Positions 32,991 through 42,483 of a DNA stretch of 64,000 nt are shown here, piece by piece (position 1 is the stretch's first letter; every line of letters starts with the position of its first letter). The notes under the pieces were generated by a model that was not told the origin of the DNA, made no database searches, and saw only the letters and a list, made by a program, of their open reading frames with translations. The stretch is from assembly GCF_018070045.1 (NCBI RefSeq), contig NZ_JAGPYK010000005.1:1-64000 (forward strand), in the 5' to 3' direction. Both the position numbers and the translations under genes were made by a program. This DNA is from Micromonospora sp. U21 (lineage in GTDB: Bacteria > Actinomycetota > Actinomycetes > Mycobacteriales > Micromonosporaceae).

Positions 32991-34159
32991 TGTCCGCCAT
33001 TGCCATGCGCGAGCTGACCAAGGTCTACCCCAACGGGGTGCGGGCCCTGGACGCCCTCGACCTGGAGATTGCCGACGGCGAGTTCTTCGCCCTTCTCGGC
33101 CCGTCCGGCTGCGGCAAGACCACGCTGCTGCGCACCATCGCCGGGCTGGAGGTGGCCTCCGCCGGCAGCGTGCGCATCGGCGAGCGCACCGTCACCAATC
33201 TGCCGCCGGGAAAGCGGGACGTGGCGATGGTCTTCCAGGACTATGCGCTCTATCCGCACATGACCGTCCAGGACAACATCGCCTACCCGCTGCGGATCAG
33301 GAAGATGGACCGCCGCGGCCGCGCCGCCAAGGCCGCGGATACGGCCGACGAGTTGGGCCTGTCCGCGCTGCTCGAGCGCCGCCCGGGGCAGCTCTCCGGC
33401 GGTCAGCAGCAGCGGGTGGCACTCGCCCGGGCGATGGCCTGCCACCCTCAGGTGTTCCTCCTCGACGAGCCGCTGTCCAACCTCGACGCCCGGCTGCGGC
33501 TGGAGGCGCGCACGTTCCTCAAGCGGCTGCAACGCGAGCTGGGTGTCACCACCGTCTTCGTCACTCACGACCAGGCCGAGGCGCTCGCCCTCGCGGACCG
33601 GATCGCGGTGATGGAGGGCGGCCGAATCCGCCAGGTCGGCACCCCCACCGAGGTGTTCCGCCGCCCGGCCAACACGTTCGTCGCCGGGTTCATCGGCTCC
33701 ACCCCGATGAACCTTGTCGACGCCGAGGTGCACGACGGCGAGTTGGCCGTCGCCGGTACGCGGCTGCCGATGCCGCAGGACGCCGACGACCGGGTGACCG
33801 ACGGCGAGAAGCTGGTCTACGGAGTCCGGCCCGAGTACCTCGACTACTCCCCGGAACCGGTACCCGGTGCCTTGAGCGGGCAGGTGGTGGTGGTGGAGAA
33901 CCTGGGCAGCTTCTCGCTGGTCTCCCTCGACGTGCCGACCGGGGACGGGGTGATGGACGGGGTCGGTGACGCCGTCGGGGTCGCGGGGACCACCCTCCAG
34001 GTCGTCGTGCCCGAGGGACGCGAGCCCGAGCCCGGTGACACCGGGTGGGTGGTGCCGCGGCCCGGACGATCGCTGCTCTACCGGGACGGGGAACTGGTGA
34101 GCACAGCGCCGGCACCGGCGGTGCCTACCGCCCGGACCGGCGTCGACGCGGAGCGGTGA
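32990..34159 (+). CDS. ABC sugar transporter ATPase, MalK/UgpC type
   Basis: 389 residues, the length of MalK-like ATPases with a C-terminal TOBE/regulatory domain. Walker A GPSGCGKT, Q-loop VVFQDYALYPHMTV-type segment, signature LSGGQQQR, Walker B VFLLDEPLSNLDA, switch His in VTHDQAEA; then GTPTEVFRRPANTFVAGFIGSTPMN and the TOBE part with YGVRPEYLDY. A clear ATPase within the operon, unlike many actinomycete sugar importers that share MsiK encoded elsewhere. Confidence 0.94.
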   Translation: MSAIAMRELTKVYPNGVRALDALDLEIADGEFFALLGPSGCGKTTLLRTIAGLEVASAGSVRIGERTVTNLPPGKRDVAMVFQDYALYPHMTVQDNIAYPLRIRKMDRRGRAAKAADTADELGLSALLERRPGQLSGGQQQRVALARAMACHPQVFLLDEPLSNLDARLRLEARTFLKRLQRELGVTTVFVTHDQAEALALADRIAVMEGGRIRQVGTPTEVFRRPANTFVAGFIGSTPMNLVDAEVHDGELAVAGTRLPMPQDADDRVTDGEKLVYGVRPEYLDYSPEPVPGALSGQVVVVENLGSFSLVSLDVPTGDGVMDGVGDAVGVAGTTLQVVVPEGREPEPGDTGWVVPRPGRSLLYRDGELVSTAPAPAVPTARTGVDAER

Positions 34160-34161
34160 CC

Positions 34162-35370
34162 ATGGCGGTGCACCGGGGCAGGTGGACGTTGCGGGACCGC
34201 GCCGAAAGTGTGCTGCGGACCCTCCCGGTCACCGTCCCGCCCGGCACCGCCGCCCTGACCGTACGACTGGACTACCCCCGACAGGCCGGCGTGCTGGACC
34301 TCGGCTGCCTCGGCCCGGCCGGCTTCCGGGGCTGGTCGGGTGGCGCCCGCGACGGCTATACCGTGGCCCCCGACTGGGCCACGCCCGGCTACCTGCCCGG
34401 CGAGCTGGAACCCGGTGAGTGGCAGGTGCTGCTCCGGCTGCACCGGATCCCGCCGGACGGGCTGGACTTCGAGGTCACCACCACCGTCAGCACCAAAAGA
34501 CCCGAGGCGCCGGCGCAGCCGGTCGCTCCGCCGCGCCCCGACCGCCCGCCCCGCCGGGCGCTGCCCGCCGTGGACGGCCAGCGGTGGCTCCCCGGGGACC
34601 TGCACACACACACCGTGCACAGCGACGGGGTGCAGACCATCGACGAGCTGGCCGCCCTGGCGGCCTCCCGCGGACTGGACTTCCTCGCCGTCACCGACCA
34701 CAACACGGTCAGCCACCACCCCTGGCTGCCCGATTCCTCGGCCCGGTACGGCATCGCGCTGGTGCCCGGGCAGGAGGTGACCACCGACCGGGGACACGCC
34801 AATGTGTTCGGCCCGGTCGGCTGGATCGACTTTCGGCAGCCGCCGGACGAGTGGCTGGCCACCGCGGAACGGGCCGGCGGGCTGATGTCGGTGAACCATC
34901 CCCTGGGTGCCGACTGCGCCTGGCGGCAGCCGTTGACCGCTCGGGCCCGGCTGGCCGAGGTCTGGCACTCCGGCTGGTGGGACCGCACCTGGGGCGCCCC
35001 TCTGGCGTGGGCGCAGGCGTGGCGTCCGGACGTCGTACCGGTCGGCGGTAGCGACTTCCACCGCCCCGGCGACGGCGTGCCGCCCGGCTCGCCCACGACC
35101 TGGGTACTGGTCGGCGGCGACTCGCCGCCCGACAGCGCCGTGCTAGACGCGCTGCGCGCCGGTCGTACCGCTGTCTCCGCCGGCCCCGACGAACCCCTGC
35201 TGCTCCGCCTCGGCGAGGAACTGCTGGCGCTCGACGCCGACGGAACGCTGCTCGGCTACCCCGACGGAAGCCACCGAGCGGTCCGCGGTGACCGGTGCCT
35301 GTTCCCGGCCGGCGACGGCCTGCACGTCCTGGAGTCCCACCGCATGGAGGTGATCGCACTATGCATCTGA
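34162..35370 (+). CDS. PHP-domain phosphoesterase-like protein
   Basis: 402 residues. N-terminal beta-rich part (about 1-110) without clear relatives, a Pro/Arg linker, then a PHP domain: GDLHTHTVHSDGVQTIDEL (metal ligands His148, His150, Asp155), DFLAVTDHNTVSHH, LVPGQEVTT, and a late GGSDFHRPGD. PHP proteins hydrolyse phosphate esters with a metal cluster. ATG 34162 is chosen because GGAG lies eight bases upstream; a GTG six bases earlier is the alternative. In this operon it might dephosphorylate a sugar or inositol phosphate. Confidence 0.8.
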   Translation: MAVHRGRWTLRDRAESVLRTLPVTVPPGTAALTVRLDYPRQAGVLDLGCLGPAGFRGWSGGARDGYTVAPDWATPGYLPGELEPGEWQVLLRLHRIPPDGLDFEVTTTVSTKRPEAPAQPVAPPRPDRPPRRALPAVDGQRWLPGDLHTHTVHSDGVQTIDELAALAASRGLDFLAVTDHNTVSHHPWLPDSSARYGIALVPGQEVTTDRGHANVFGPVGWIDFRQPPDEWLATAERAGGLMSVNHPLGADCAWRQPLTARARLAEVWHSGWWDRTWGAPLAWAQAWRPDVVPVGGSDFHRPGDGVPPGSPTTWVLVGGDSPPDSAVLDALRAGRTAVSAGPDEPLLLRLGEELLALDADGTLLGYPDGSHRAVRGDRCLFPAGDGLHVLESHRMEVIALCI

Positions 35371-36272
35371 CCGGACGCACGCGGGTGGCCGGCGCACCCG
35401 TCAACTACGGCATCTATCAGTCGGCCGGCGCATCCCCGGGCCCCGACGAGTTGCTGGCGGCCCTGAACCGGGACGGATACGCCGGAGTGGACTCTGGGCC
35501 GATCGGCTACCTCGGCACCGGCGAGCTGCTGGCCCGGCGGCTGGGCGAGTCCGGCATCGGGCTCGCCGGCGGCTGGGTCGACCTGCGGTTCGCTGACCCG
35601 GACGGCTTCACCGACGACCTGGCCCAGCTCGACGCGGCACTCGACGTGTTCGCCGCCGCCCCGGTCGACGACCCCCGGTTCGCGCCCCGACCCACTCTCG
35701 CCTGCCCCGGCAACCCCGCCAGGATGGCCCGACCGGGCATCCCGCCGGACCTGACCTCGGCGCTACCGGCCAGCGCCTGGCCGGACTTCGCCGCCCGGGT
35801 CCAGCAGGCCGCCGACCGCTGCCGGGACCGTGGCCTGGAGCCGGTGTTCCACTACCACCTCGGTACCGACGTGGAGACCGAATCCGAGGCTGACCGGCTG
35901 CTCGAACTCACCGACGTCGCCGTCTGCCTGGACACCGGGCACCTGCTGCTGGCTGGCGGGGACCCGGTCGCGGCGGTACGCCGGTGGGCCGGCCGGATCG
36001 GGCAGGTGCACCTGAAGGACGGCGACCTGACCGTCCACGAGCGGGTCCGGGCGGCCGGCGGCGGCCTGACCGAGGTGGTGGCCGCCGGCGGCTTCTGCGC
36101 CCTGGGCACCGGCGACGTCGACTTCGCCGGGGTGCTCGCCGGCCTCGACGCCATCGGCTACACCGGCTGGCTGGTGATCGAACAGGACGCGCCCGCGCTC
36201 GGCCGGGACCTGGACCGGATCCTGGCCGACCAGCGCGCCAACCGGCGGTGGCTCGAGGAGGCGGCCCGATGA
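35361..36272 (+). CDS. Xylose isomerase-like TIM barrel, IolE-like
   Basis: 303-residue sugar phosphate isomerase/epimerase-family protein. Metal-site segments: LEPVFHYHLGTDVETESE (His and Glu), VAVCLDTGHLLLAG (Asp and His), VHLKDGDL, and a closing WLVIEQD with Glu. This pattern is that of IolE (inosose dehydratase) and relatives. As the iol operon next door lacks iolE, it is a good candidate for that step. ATG 35361 follows GGAGGTGAT and overlaps the end of the PHP gene by ten bases. Confidence 0.82.
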   Translation: MHLTGRTRVAGAPVNYGIYQSAGASPGPDELLAALNRDGYAGVDSGPIGYLGTGELLARRLGESGIGLAGGWVDLRFADPDGFTDDLAQLDAALDVFAAAPVDDPRFAPRPTLACPGNPARMARPGIPPDLTSALPASAWPDFAARVQQAADRCRDRGLEPVFHYHLGTDVETESEADRLLELTDVAVCLDTGHLLLAGGDPVAAVRRWAGRIGQVHLKDGDLTVHERVRAAGGGLTEVVAAGGFCALGTGDVDFAGVLAGLDAIGYTGWLVIEQDAPALGRDLDRILADQRANRRWLEEAAR

Positions 36273-37414
36273 CGGAGCCGCGCAAGCGGATCAGGATCGC
36301 GGTGGCCGGGCTCGGAGTCGTCGCCCGTACGGTGCATCTGCCGCTGCTGCAGCGGCGTGCGGACCTGTTCGAGGTCGTCGCGCTCGGCGACCTCTCTGCC
36401 TCCCGGGTGGCCGAGCTCGGCCACCGGTACGGCGTCGAACCGGAGCGGCGGTACACCGATGCCAGCGCGATGCTGGTTGAGGGCGGATACGACGCGGTGC
36501 TGCTGGCGACCTCCGGCTCGCATGGTGAGCTGGCCGCGCTGGCGCTGCGCTCGGGCGTGCCGGTGCTCTGCGAGAAGCCACTCGCCTACACCCTCGCCGA
36601 GGCGGCCCGGCTGACCGAGCTGAGCGGCGGGACGCCGTCGCTGATGGTCGGCTACATGAAGCAGTACGACCCGGCGGTCACCGAGGCCGCGCGTCTGCTC
36701 GACGAGCTCGGCGGCGCCGAGCGGATCCACGCGGTGGAGGTGACCGTCCTGCACGCCGGGGGTGAGGGGCAACTGGCGTTCGCCAACCTGCCGCCGGCCC
36801 CCGGCGACGTACCGCCCGGCTCGGGGGACCGGTTGCGGGCGGCCGATTCGCGACTACTCGACGCCGCGGTGGGCGGCGACCCCGCTGCACGGACGCTCTA
36901 CCAGATCTTAATCAACAGCATTTCCCACGACTTGTCGCTGCTGCGGCTTTTCACCGGCCCGCCGGCCACCGTGGAGCACGTCGCGACCTGGCCCGTCGCA
37001 CCGAACGGCCCGGTCGAGCCGTCGGTGGAGGTCAGCGGACGGCTGCGCGGTGGTGCCCGCTACGGCATCCGGTGGCTCAACCTGCCGGACTATCCCGCCT
37101 ACCGTGAGACGGTAACCCTGCACCACACCCGGGGCTCCCTGGAGCTGGTCTTCCCCTCGCCGTACCTGCTTAACGCGCCCACCACGCTGACCGCGGTGGA
37201 CTCCCAGGGCGGTGGCGAGCGACGGGCCGCGTTCCGGTCGGTGACGGAGGCGTTCGAACAGGAGCTCGTCGCGTTCCACGCGATGATCACCGCGGGCGCC
37301 CCGCCGTTGACCGGGATCGCCGAGGGCGCGACCGACGTACGCACGAGCCAACAGGTGGTACGCCGCTTCGGGGAGCTGACCGGGGCGGCGATCGGCGGAG
37401 AGGCGGCACGCTGA
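36269..37414 (+). CDS. Gfo/Idh/MocA family dehydrogenase, IolG-like
   Basis: 381-residue NAD(P)-dependent oxidoreductase. Rossmann start IRIAVAGLGVVARTVHLPLL, the family EKP motif (CEKPLAYT 101-108) that places the nicotinamide, and a C-terminal beta-sheet domain with QILINSISHDLSLLRLF, where the His-Asp pair resembles the catalytic dyad region. Could be the inositol dehydrogenase missing from the iol operon, or oxidise another sugar alcohol. ATG overlaps the stop of the IolE-like gene. Confidence 0.85.
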   Translation: MTEPRKRIRIAVAGLGVVARTVHLPLLQRRADLFEVVALGDLSASRVAELGHRYGVEPERRYTDASAMLVEGGYDAVLLATSGSHGELAALALRSGVPVLCEKPLAYTLAEAARLTELSGGTPSLMVGYMKQYDPAVTEAARLLDELGGAERIHAVEVTVLHAGGEGQLAFANLPPAPGDVPPGSGDRLRAADSRLLDAAVGGDPAARTLYQILINSISHDLSLLRLFTGPPATVEHVATWPVAPNGPVEPSVEVSGRLRGGARYGIRWLNLPDYPAYRETVTLHHTRGSLELVFPSPYLLNAPTTLTAVDSQGGGERRAAFRSVTEAFEQELVAFHAMITAGAPPLTGIAEGATDVRTSQQVVRRFGELTGAAIGGEAAR

Positions 37415-40164
37415 TGGCGGAAGCGATCGAGATCATCGTGGTACCGCACACCCACTGGGACCGGGAATGGTACGAGCCCTTCCAGCGGTTCCGGCTGCGG
37501 TTGGTGGCCCTGCTCGACGAGGTGTTCGAGCGGATGGAGCGCGACCCGCGGCAGCGCTTCACCCTGGACGGGCAGCTCGCCGCGGTGGACGACTACCTGG
37601 AGGTCCGCCCGGAGCGGCGGGAGCAGGTCGTGGCGCTGGTACGCGCCGGACGGCTGGCCGTCGGGCCCTGGCAGATCCTGCTCGACGAGTTCCTCTGCTC
37701 CGGGGAGAACATCGTCCGTAACCTGGAGCGCGGGCTGGCCCGCAGCGCTGACCTGGGCGGAGCCATGCCGGTCGGCTACCTGCCCGACATGTTCGGTCAC
37801 ATCGCGCAGATGCCGCAGATCCTGGCCGGGGCCGGGCTGGCGCACGCCTGCGTGTTCCGCGGCGTACCTGACCGGGTCCGGACCCATGCGTTCGCCTGGC
37901 AGGCCCCGGACGGCACGGCCGTGCGCACCGAGTACCTGCCCGGCGGGTATGGCAACGCGGCCGGCCTAATGGACGACGCCACGCTCGTCACCCGCCGGGC
38001 AACCGACCTGGCCGCCCGGCTCGGTGCCTGGCGACCGGACGGCGGCGGTAGCCCGATCCTCGCCATGTACGGCACCGACCACGCGGCGCCGGCCCCGGAC
38101 GCCCCTGACCTGCTCGCCGCCGCCGATCTCGACGGCACCCGGCTGCGGCTCGGCACGCTCGCCGAGTACTTCGCCACCCAGCCGTCCACCGTGGACGGGC
38201 TGCCCGTCGTGGCTGGCGAGCTGCGCTCGCACGCCCGGGCCAACATCCTGCCCGGTGTGATCTCCGTACGCACCCACCTGAAGCAGGCGATGGGCCGCGC
38301 CGAGCGCCGGGTCGAGCGGTACGCCGAACCCCTCGCCGCGCTCTGGCACGACCCGTCCGTGCAGCGCTTCCTGGACATGGCGTGGACCCGGCTGATCGAC
38401 GCCAGCTGCCACGACTCGGTGACCGGGTGCGGCTGCGACGAGACCGCCGAGCAGGTGGCCGCCCGCCTTGCCGAGGCCGATCAGCTCGGCCGGGCGGTCT
38501 GCGACCTGGTCGGCGCCCGACTGGCCGCCGCCGTGCCGCACGACGGATACCTGCTGTTCAACCCCAGCCCGACCCCCCGGACCGCCCTGGTGCGCCTGGA
38601 CGTCGAGGCGCCCGGCGACGCGGCGCCGGGGCTGGCCGGCGCGGACGGCCGGGTGGTGACCGCGCAGGTCCTCGACCGGGCCCGGACGCTGCTCGCGGAC
38701 GACCTGGTGCCGACCGCCGAGCTACCGGCGGTGCTCACCCGGGTGCATGGCCGGGAACTCTACGGCCAGGAGATCAGCCGCTGGTCGGTGTCGCGCGCCG
38801 ACGCCACCCTCACCTTCGAGGTGGCCCGGCACGGCGACCCCGCCTTCGACGTCGAGGACGTCCGGCTGGCGCTGGCCGACGCCGGGCAGCCGGACCGGTG
38901 GCGGGTCCGCATCGTCGCCGCCCCCCGGCTGACCGTCGCCGCGCTGGTGGACGTACCCGCGCTCGGGCACGCCGCCGTGCGGCCGGTGGCGCTGCCGGCC
39001 GGTGCTGCGATGGCGTCCGGACCGGTGACGGTCGACGATCGCACCATGGACAACGGCCTGCTCCGCGTCGAGGTCGTCGAGGACGGCACGCTGCGGCTGT
39101 CCACCCCGGACGGCCTCGGCGTGGACGGGGTGGGCCGCATCGTCGATGGCGGCGACGTGGGCGACAGCTACAACTACGCCCCACCGGCCGCTGACGAGCT
39201 GATCGACAAGCCCCGGGCGGTACGGACGGTGTTGCGGCACGAGGGGCCGCTCGTCGCCGTCGTCGACGTGGTCCGCGAGTACCGCTGGCCGGCGGCGGCC
39301 GACGTCGACGCCGGCTCCCGCGCGGTGGACCGGGAGACGATCACCGTCACCACCCGCGTGGAACTCCGCGCCGGTGAGCGGTTTGCCCGGCTGCGCATCG
39401 ACTTCGAAAACCGCTGCGACGACCATCGGGTACGCCTGCACCTGCCGCTGCCGTCACCGGCCCGATCGTCGTACGCGGAGGGCCAGTTCGCCGTCGTCGA
39501 GCGGGGGCTGACGGCGGAGGGCGGCGGCGGAGAGGTACCGCTGCCGACGTTCCCGGCGGCGGGGTTCGTGGCCGCCGGCGGCCCGGAGGGGTCGCTGGCC
39601 GTGCTGCTGACCCAGCCGACGGAGTACGAACTGACCGACTCGGGTCGCGAACTCGCCGTCACCCTGCTGCGCTCGATCGGGATGCTGTCCCGCAACCGGC
39701 ACGCCCTGCGCGACGAGCCCGCCGGCCCGCAGCTACCCACGGCGCTGGCGCAGTGCCGCGGGGGGCGCAGCATCGAGCTGGCGATGCTGCCGTTCCGGGG
39801 CGCCTGGCCTGAGGCAGGGGTGGTGGAGGCGACCGAGGCCTACCGACACGAGCTGCTGGCCTTCTCCGGCACGTCCGAGCCGTCCACCGTGCTGCCGGCC
39901 CCGGTGACCGGACTGGCGGTGGATGGCCCCGGCGTCGCGTTGACGAGTGTCCGTGACCGAGGCGGCCGTATCGAGCTGCGGGTGGTGGCGCAGACACCGG
40001 CGGACAGCGTCGCCGTCATCCGGGCCGGGCGTGCCCTACAGGGCGCGTGGCGGGCCGACCTGCTCGGCCGGCGGGGTGCACGGCTGGTCGTCGAAGGCGA
40101 TGGCACAGTACGCCTTCCAATGCGCGCCTGGGAGATCGCCACCGTGCAGCTCGACCCGGCCTGA
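37414..40164 (+). CDS. GH38 alpha-mannosidase
   Basis: 916-residue glycoside hydrolase family 38 enzyme without a signal peptide, so probably cytoplasmic. N-terminal catalytic barrel: VVPHTHWDREWYEPF (zinc ligands His12 or His14, Asp16), the nucleophile Asp125 in GYLPDMFGHIAQMPQI, a further zinc-site block ASCHDSVTGCGCDE, then mid and C-terminal beta-sandwich domains. Removes alpha-linked mannose from imported oligosaccharides or mannosylated small molecules. Last gene of the operon; ATG overlaps the stop of the dehydrogenase. Its presence with inositol genes is the basis for the mannosyl-inositol proposal. Confidence 0.93.
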   Translation: MAEAIEIIVVPHTHWDREWYEPFQRFRLRLVALLDEVFERMERDPRQRFTLDGQLAAVDDYLEVRPERREQVVALVRAGRLAVGPWQILLDEFLCSGENIVRNLERGLARSADLGGAMPVGYLPDMFGHIAQMPQILAGAGLAHACVFRGVPDRVRTHAFAWQAPDGTAVRTEYLPGGYGNAAGLMDDATLVTRRATDLAARLGAWRPDGGGSPILAMYGTDHAAPAPDAPDLLAAADLDGTRLRLGTLAEYFATQPSTVDGLPVVAGELRSHARANILPGVISVRTHLKQAMGRAERRVERYAEPLAALWHDPSVQRFLDMAWTRLIDASCHDSVTGCGCDETAEQVAARLAEADQLGRAVCDLVGARLAAAVPHDGYLLFNPSPTPRTALVRLDVEAPGDAAPGLAGADGRVVTAQVLDRARTLLADDLVPTAELPAVLTRVHGRELYGQEISRWSVSRADATLTFEVARHGDPAFDVEDVRLALADAGQPDRWRVRIVAAPRLTVAALVDVPALGHAAVRPVALPAGAAMASGPVTVDDRTMDNGLLRVEVVEDGTLRLSTPDGLGVDGVGRIVDGGDVGDSYNYAPPAADELIDKPRAVRTVLRHEGPLVAVVDVVREYRWPAAADVDAGSRAVDRETITVTTRVELRAGERFARLRIDFENRCDDHRVRLHLPLPSPARSSYAEGQFAVVERGLTAEGGGGEVPLPTFPAAGFVAAGGPEGSLAVLLTQPTEYELTDSGRELAVTLLRSIGMLSRNRHALRDEPAGPQLPTALAQCRGGRSIELAMLPFRGAWPEAGVVEATEAYRHELLAFSGTSEPSTVLPAPVTGLAVDGPGVALTSVRDRGGRIELRVVAQTPADSVAVIRAGRALQGAWRADLLGRRGARLVVEGDGTVRLPMRAWEIATVQLDPA

Positions 40165-40256
40165 GCGCGCCCTCGGCGGAACAGCAGGCAACCGAACCCG
40201 TGCCTCCTGGCGCAACGATCTGTCACCGCACCTGATTAAGACGAAAGGGAGAGCGA

Positions 40257-40646
40257 GTGAAACCCAACCCCACCGTCGTCACTGCCGCGTATTCGGTCCT
40301 CAAGCGCGTCGCCCAGGAACGCTGCACGATGTCGTACTCCGCCTTGAGCGACGAGGTCCCTGGGCTCTCCCGTCGAGGCCCTTCGATGGTCGCGACGCTG
40401 ATCGCAGTCGCTGAACGCTCGTGGGCGGAGAAGCATGTGCTCCTGCCGGTACTGGCCGTAAAGGCGGGTCGCAATGGGCTCCCCAGCTCCGGCTTCTACG
40501 AGTCATTGACGACCTACCGGCCAGAAGACGATCAATCCGACCCAAGAAGGGCTGCTCGCCGGGAGCGCGAGAGGGTCTACGCGGCCTACCCGCCAGAGCG
40601 TCCCGGACTCGTCCCGGGCAGCCCATCGATGCAGTGGACGCGCTGA
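40257..40646 (+). CDS. Conserved hypothetical protein, 129 residues
   Basis: GTG start with AAGGGAGAG in front and a strong terminator right after the stop, so a real single-gene transcript. N-terminal part MKPNPTVVTAAYSVLKRVAQERCTMSYSALSDEVPGL looks helical, and the middle LIAVAERSWAEKHVLLPVLAVKAGRNGLPSSGFYE is conserved-looking, with a charged tail. I have seen similar small actinobacterial proteins without assigned function; the SxxLSDEV segment recalls repair-associated or winged-helix proteins, but this is not firm. Confidence 0.65.
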   Translation: MKPNPTVVTAAYSVLKRVAQERCTMSYSALSDEVPGLSRRGPSMVATLIAVAERSWAEKHVLLPVLAVKAGRNGLPSSGFYESLTTYRPEDDQSDPRRAARRERERVYAAYPPERPGLVPGSPSMQWTR

Positions 40647-40647
40647 C

Positions 40648-40683
40648 GACCGTGCCCGCCCCGACGACGGGGCGGGCACGGTC
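40648..40683 (+). terminator. Strong hairpin terminator
   Basis: GACCGTGCCCGCCCC pairs perfectly with GGGGCGGGCACGGTC (15 pairs) around GACGAC, beginning one base after the upstream stop codon. Confidence 0.8.
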
Positions 40684-40703
40684 ACCGCCGGAGAGGACAC
40701 CTG

Positions 40704-41290
40704 ATGCCCCGCCGCCTGACTCGCCTGGAGACCGAGTTGCTCGTCTTTCGGCGCATGATCGTGCTGCTGGACGACGAGGGCGACTACGACGCGTCCGGCG
40801 AGGAATGGCTGTCGGTCTCCCCAACTGCGTCGTCGCGTTCAGCGCCGGCGACACCGACCATTTCACCAGTGTCACTCTGGAGATCTGGGACGGGGCGCCG
40901 CCCCCGCTCGACGGCTGGGAGAGCAGCCAGGCGGGACGCGTCCGGCTGGACAGCGGCTACCTGCAGATTCAGCCAACCGACACGCATGTTCTCCGGATCG
41001 GCCCAGCAGGCCGATACGAGGTGCGGGCGTACGGCGCCGGGCGGTCCCGAATCGCTGCCCTGACGCCACAATCGGGCATCGAGAAACTGCGCGGAGTGGT
41101 GTCAGTCACGCCCCCAGATCCCGTCGCCGGTAGGCAGCCATGCCTGCAGCCGTCAGTGCGGCTGCCGCGCCAGCGGGGCACGCCCTCGAGACGCCTGGAT
41201 GATCGAGCCGCTCTGGGCGAAACGGGCGGTGCCGGCGCGGCCGATCTCGCCGATACCTGTCGGATGAGATCCACAGCCATTTCGGCATGA
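40704..41290 (+). pseudogene. Unknown protein gene with a frameshift
   Basis: Begins with ATG 40704 (MPRRLTRLETELLVFRRMIVLLDDEGDYDASGEEW), 12 bases after GGAGAGGACACC. Near 40812 the coding signal moves to another frame: LPNCVVAFSAGDTDHFTSVTLEIWDGAPP, VRLDSGYLQI, HVLRIGPAGRYEVRAYG. The second part looks like the beta-rich immunity-type or DUF proteins of actinomycetes. Coding character fades after 41110, and the frame stops at 41290. A frameshift mutation or sequencing error explains this best. Confidence 0.5.
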
Positions 41291-41840
41291 CCCATCAGCG
41301 ATATCGAGATCAGGACTTTCGTGCAACGCCTCCTGGCCTGCCGGAGCATCGGACAGCGCACCTCGTGTACAGGGACGGTGGGCGCCCCACACGGTCGGCT
41401 CGCGGAACGCCGCAATCGCCAGACAATCTACTCGGAACCTGGTGACGCGACCACGCACAACGCCTTCCGGCATCACGAGCATGGCGCGCACGGCGCCGGC
41501 GTCAAGGCCAAGCCCCTGCGGGGTGGGCCTACGGCCCAGCCGTTGACCCCGGCACCGCACACACGCCTGCCCGAAACCCATTGCCGAAAACGGAAGAATC
41601 AACGTCAGCAGGTCAAAACCCCAGCCTTGACCGGCCCCGCTCCTTCATGGATGACACAGGGCTACTCATGCCGGCGGCCGGGCGTCGCTGTGCGTGACGG
41701 GCGTGCGGTGGCGGCCGACGCGCGGTCCTGCCGACATCAGGATGTCTCGTCGAAACCGTCAAGCAGTGAGACGAAACGGCATGTGAACTCGTCGGCGTCG
41801 CGTACCTGGGGCGCGGAGCTGAGCGTGCCACACTGGCGCG
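41291..41840. other. Region without a clear gene, 550 bp
   Basis: Several open frames on both strands, none with a recognised motif or consistent codon pattern. Possibly remains of a degraded gene or insertion. Confidence 0.3.
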
Positions 41841-42212
41841 ATGGGCAGGGCTCAGACGGTCGACGAGTACATCGAGGGCTTCAGCGGGCCGGGCCGCGAG
41901 CTGCTTGAGCAGCTGCGCGCACTGGCCCACGAGGCGGTTCCTCAGGCGAGCGAGGCGATCAAGTGGGGTTATCCGGCGTGGGTGCACCCGTCCGGGACGA
42001 TACTTCTTATGGTGAGCGGTCACGCTAAACACGTGAGCGTCGCTTTCACGCCCAGCACTCGCAACGAGTTCGATGCCGACCTCGCCGGCTTTGCCACCGG
42101 CAAGGGCACGGTCAAACTCCCGTACGGCCAACCTGTGCCGGTCGACCTGCTGCGCCGGATGATCGCGTTTCGGGTGCGCGAGCACGAGGACGAGGGTGTG
42201 CTGTGGATGTGA
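41841..42212 (+). CDS. DUF1801 family protein (YdhG-like)
   Basis: 123 residues covering a whole DUF1801 domain: VDEYIEGFSGPGRELLEQLRALAHEAVPQASEAIKWGYPAWV, then HVSVAFTPSTRNEF, and a C-terminal GTVKLPYGQPVPVDLLRRMIAFRV. The fold is related to iron-sulfur scaffold/frataxin-like or Fic-independent small proteins, and no function is established. Stands alone; about 270 bases without a gene follow before the phosphotransferase end. Confidence 0.82.
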   Translation: MGRAQTVDEYIEGFSGPGRELLEQLRALAHEAVPQASEAIKWGYPAWVHPSGTILLMVSGHAKHVSVAFTPSTRNEFDADLAGFATGKGTVKLPYGQPVPVDLLRRMIAFRVREHEDEGVLWM

Positions 42213-42483
42213 CTGTGTCCTGAAGTGGTGAGATCGCTTCCAGCTGGGCAACGTGAGTGTGCTGGAGCCGCAGCACGCCTGGATTTGGCGCCGTGGCTCG
42301 GCCTGCCTCGCCGCAAGACAGTCACTCCTAGACAGCGTCACGGCCGATCGCCAGGCTGCCCGGAGAGCCGTTCGCGCGGCAGGTTGCGACGCACACATCT
42401 GCCGCGATCCGCGCCCTATGCAGCGTCACGCCGAGCTGGTCCGGTGGCCTTCCGGACATGCCAAAGAGCGGATGGCGCATTGT

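Noticed and set aside
41153..41602. 149-codon minus-strand frame
   Set aside because: No motif, no good start, composition typical of random high-GC open frames.
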